Source of the DNA: Chondrus crispus
Lineage: Eukaryota > Rhodophyta > Florideophyceae > Gigartinales > Gigartinaceae
Assembly (NCBI RefSeq): GCF_000350225.1
Contig: NW_005179128.1
Location: forward strand, 62,001 to 126,000
Direction of reading: 5' to 3'
DNA length: 64,000 bases
Part shown: one piece after another, positions 62,376 through 64,000 of the stretch
Layout: each line of letters opens with the position of its first letter
How positions within the stretch are numbered: position 1 is the first letter of the stretch
Notes under the pieces: generated by a model
What the model was told of the DNA's origin: nothing
What the model saw: only the letters and a program-made list of their open reading frames with translations
Database searches by the model: none
Made by a program: the position numbers and the translations under genes

Positions 62376-63255
62376 CCAACAACGCAAACGTCTTTCATAT
62401 CACAATCGCCATACGTATCCTTGTTTCTCACCTTACTAGTTTCGCCAAGCACTGTCAGATAATTATGGCAAGTTATAACAATGTGCATCCAGACTTTCTA
62501 CACAACTCACATGAGAATACATGTAAATCACACGAGTACTGTCATGAACTTGCATCCAACGGCGCACCATGACGAGAGCACAGTGCAACGGCGAGTGCTC
62601 ACGCAAGACTCGCATACAGCGTGACGCGTACACAGAATAATCGCACAACTGTATTCCTCTCGCGAGGAGTACTTGTTGTACTTTTGATTCACATGTACTG
62701 TACTCGGACACGCGCAGGATCGCAAACAGTCTGACACTGTAAAACTGTAAACCCTCATGTGCATACACCTGGAGGCTTGTACATGTGTACGTACACGAAT
62801 CCACCTGGCGACGTGTACATGTGTACACGGCATACATGTGTCCCGCCCGGGGGCCCCATGCAATTACCCATTACAACCATGGCAAGCCACCTGAAACCCC
62901 CAAAACAACGTAATTATGGCATATACAGGCCATTTAAAGTACATCACAAGGCCAATGACGCACACGTGGACAACGCTCGACCAATAGATTTGCAGCATTA
63001 GACCTTAGGGCCAATAGATTTGCAGTATTTCCTGTGTAGTCTATAGTGCTACGGGCCAAGGTTCCACTTGGCAAAACTATGCAAATTTGCATGACCCTCC
63101 GAGAGGCCACTTTCGTCCCCGGAACCCCAAAATCTGGGATTTTACACGTGTCATGTCGTGATATGGGTAAGAGCGCCCGGACCGTGCAGTCATGTACACG
63201 TGTCACTCGATTTTGACCTTTCCAGATAACAGCATGTGGTCGCACATTTTCAATA
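62376..63255 (-). repeat. Inverted fragment of a copia A LTR
   Basis: Reverse complement of 23326-24205, the first 880 bp of the copia A 5' LTR, only a few percent different. It includes ATGCAAATTTGCAT (63079-63092). Its inner end abuts the exact end of the B2 LTR, and its outer end (CAATA) abuts gypsy-3 gag. Confidence 0.85.
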
Positions 63256-64000
63256 CCCGGCCGTCTGAGACACCGAAGTGTACTGTCTCAAGGCGATGCC
63301 GCTTAAAAATTCAGGCAACAGGCGGATCGCCTGCCCCTCGTTCATTTCTTGAGTATCGAACTCTTGAACTAATTTTGCCAAAAAATCCAACACAAGGACC
63401 CCGTCCTCTCCTGTGAACGTGTTGTCCTTCTTCACCTTAGGCGGAATATCTCTCATAATTTTTCGCACGGCGGTCCGCCGGGAACTTGACAAATATGTCT
63501 GCGGGTTCCGCAAGCGGTACGTTCGGTACGAAAGTAACTTCTTGAAGAGGTAGTTGGTCGGATTCAGCTCCTCCAACTCCTCCCATCGCGGCCCGCGCCG
63601 CGTTGCGACATCTTCGGGCTCCGCGTCCTTGTCTCTCCGCGAGGCGGACGAAGTGACTCCGCCTCGTCTGGAGGAAATTTTCTTGCGTGACGAAATTCCG
63701 TTTCCGTCTTCTGAACGGCGTTCGGAATCGCCCGAATGGTTCGACGAACCGCCGTTACCATCTTCGGAGGGACCAAGCGACTCCGACTGTGAGTCGCGGT
63801 TCTCCGGATCGTCACTACAGTGACCCTTGCTTGTACGTCGCTTGTCCTTCTTCGAGGGCTTCGACTTGGAACTCCGCTGCCGAGCGGGCTTGTCCTTCTT
63901 CGACCGACGGTCGCCCTCTCTACCCGAAGGGAGCGGCTCGTCGTCCGATCCTTGCGGAGCTTGATCCGCGGCCTGCTCAAGGTCCTTGAGACGTTGCGCG
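63256..64000 (-). CDS. Gypsy-3 Gag, truncated at both ends
   Basis: Open on the minus strand from the window edge to the LTR junction (about 248 codons) with no internal stop. The N-terminal part is strongly hydrophilic (Lys/Ser/Arg/Glu-rich, with KKDK and SRRG blocks). The C-terminal part is Gag-like: FTGEDGVLVLDFLAKLVQEF and then GQAIRLLPEFLSGIALRQYT align in pattern with FDGSEPIQLLPFLKD and VRVLAHFLERDAERLYTSYT of gypsy-1. It is a different family, not the missing end of gypsy-1, because the two overlap in the capsid core. The start codon lies outside the window; the frame is cut by the copia A LTR. Confidence 0.7.

Noticed and set aside
63256..64000. Gypsy-3 gag as the missing 5' part of gypsy-1 gag
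   Set aside because: Its capsid-like core overlaps the core retained in gypsy-1, and its N-terminal region does not resemble that of gypsy-2.

Overview
The window is nuclear DNA of a eukaryote and is almost entirely transposable elements, in two waves of nesting. There are no operons, Shine-Dalgarno sites, tRNAs, rRNAs or CRISPR arrays, and no host housekeeping gene is recognisable. The species cannot be fixed from the sequence. A repeat-rich alga (a red alga is my guess) or an oomycete would fit the mix of chromodomain Ty3/gypsy, several Ty1/copia families, a MULE and a Crypton-like recombinase. Three base-composition classes are visible: AT-richer flank (2.3-11.5 kb), intermediate copia DNA, and very GC-rich gypsy DNA.

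Layout. 1-11.5 kb: old, decayed material. This holds a large palindrome (683-739), the 3' end and LTR of a degenerate gypsy element (1060-2316), a frameshifted MULE transposase with catalytic residues and an AT-hook (4084-6673), a purine-biased minisatellite (6781-7350) and a broken tyrosine recombinase (9735-10858). 11.5-23.3 kb: gypsy-1 on the minus strand (LTR, antisense ORF, pol, gag), its 5' end lost at copia A. 23.3-31.2 kb: copia A, with an intact gag-pol and an extra two-exon zinc-finger gene in its leader. 31.2-36.8 kb: copia B1, decayed. 36.8-62.4 kb: copia B2, split by two later insertions: a complete, apparently very young gypsy-2 (38179-51163, 666-bp LTRs identical by eye, TSD GTATG) and copia C (52489-59206, minus strand, TSD CTCCG/CTCTG). 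62.4-63.3 kb: an inverted fragment of a copia A LTR. 63.3-64.0 kb: the gag of a different gypsy element running off the right edge.

How the parts work. Gypsy-1 and gypsy-2 are chromoviruses: Gag with a CCHC knuckle, then protease, reverse transcriptase, RNase H, integrase and a C-terminal chromodomain. Pol lies in the -1 frame behind an A6G3 run at the gag stop. Downstream of pol both carry a 4.3-4.5 kb accessory segment. In gypsy-1 it holds an 846-codon ORF on the opposite strand that begins 54 nt inside the LTR. Remains of an ORF starting at the same place are seen in gypsy-2 and in the old copy at 1.6 kb. The segment is bracketed by a direct repeat of the pol end plus polypurine tract. This antisense accessory module is the most novel-looking system here.

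The copia elements use the Drosophila copia type of primer site (GGTTATGGGCCCAG, complementary to the anticodon arm of initiator tRNA-Met). They share a conserved ~55-nt leader element just before gag-pol and carry extra ORFs between primer site and gag-pol: an intact zinc-finger gene in A and a decayed, unrelated ORF in B and C. All identifications come from motif reading by eye; no search was run.
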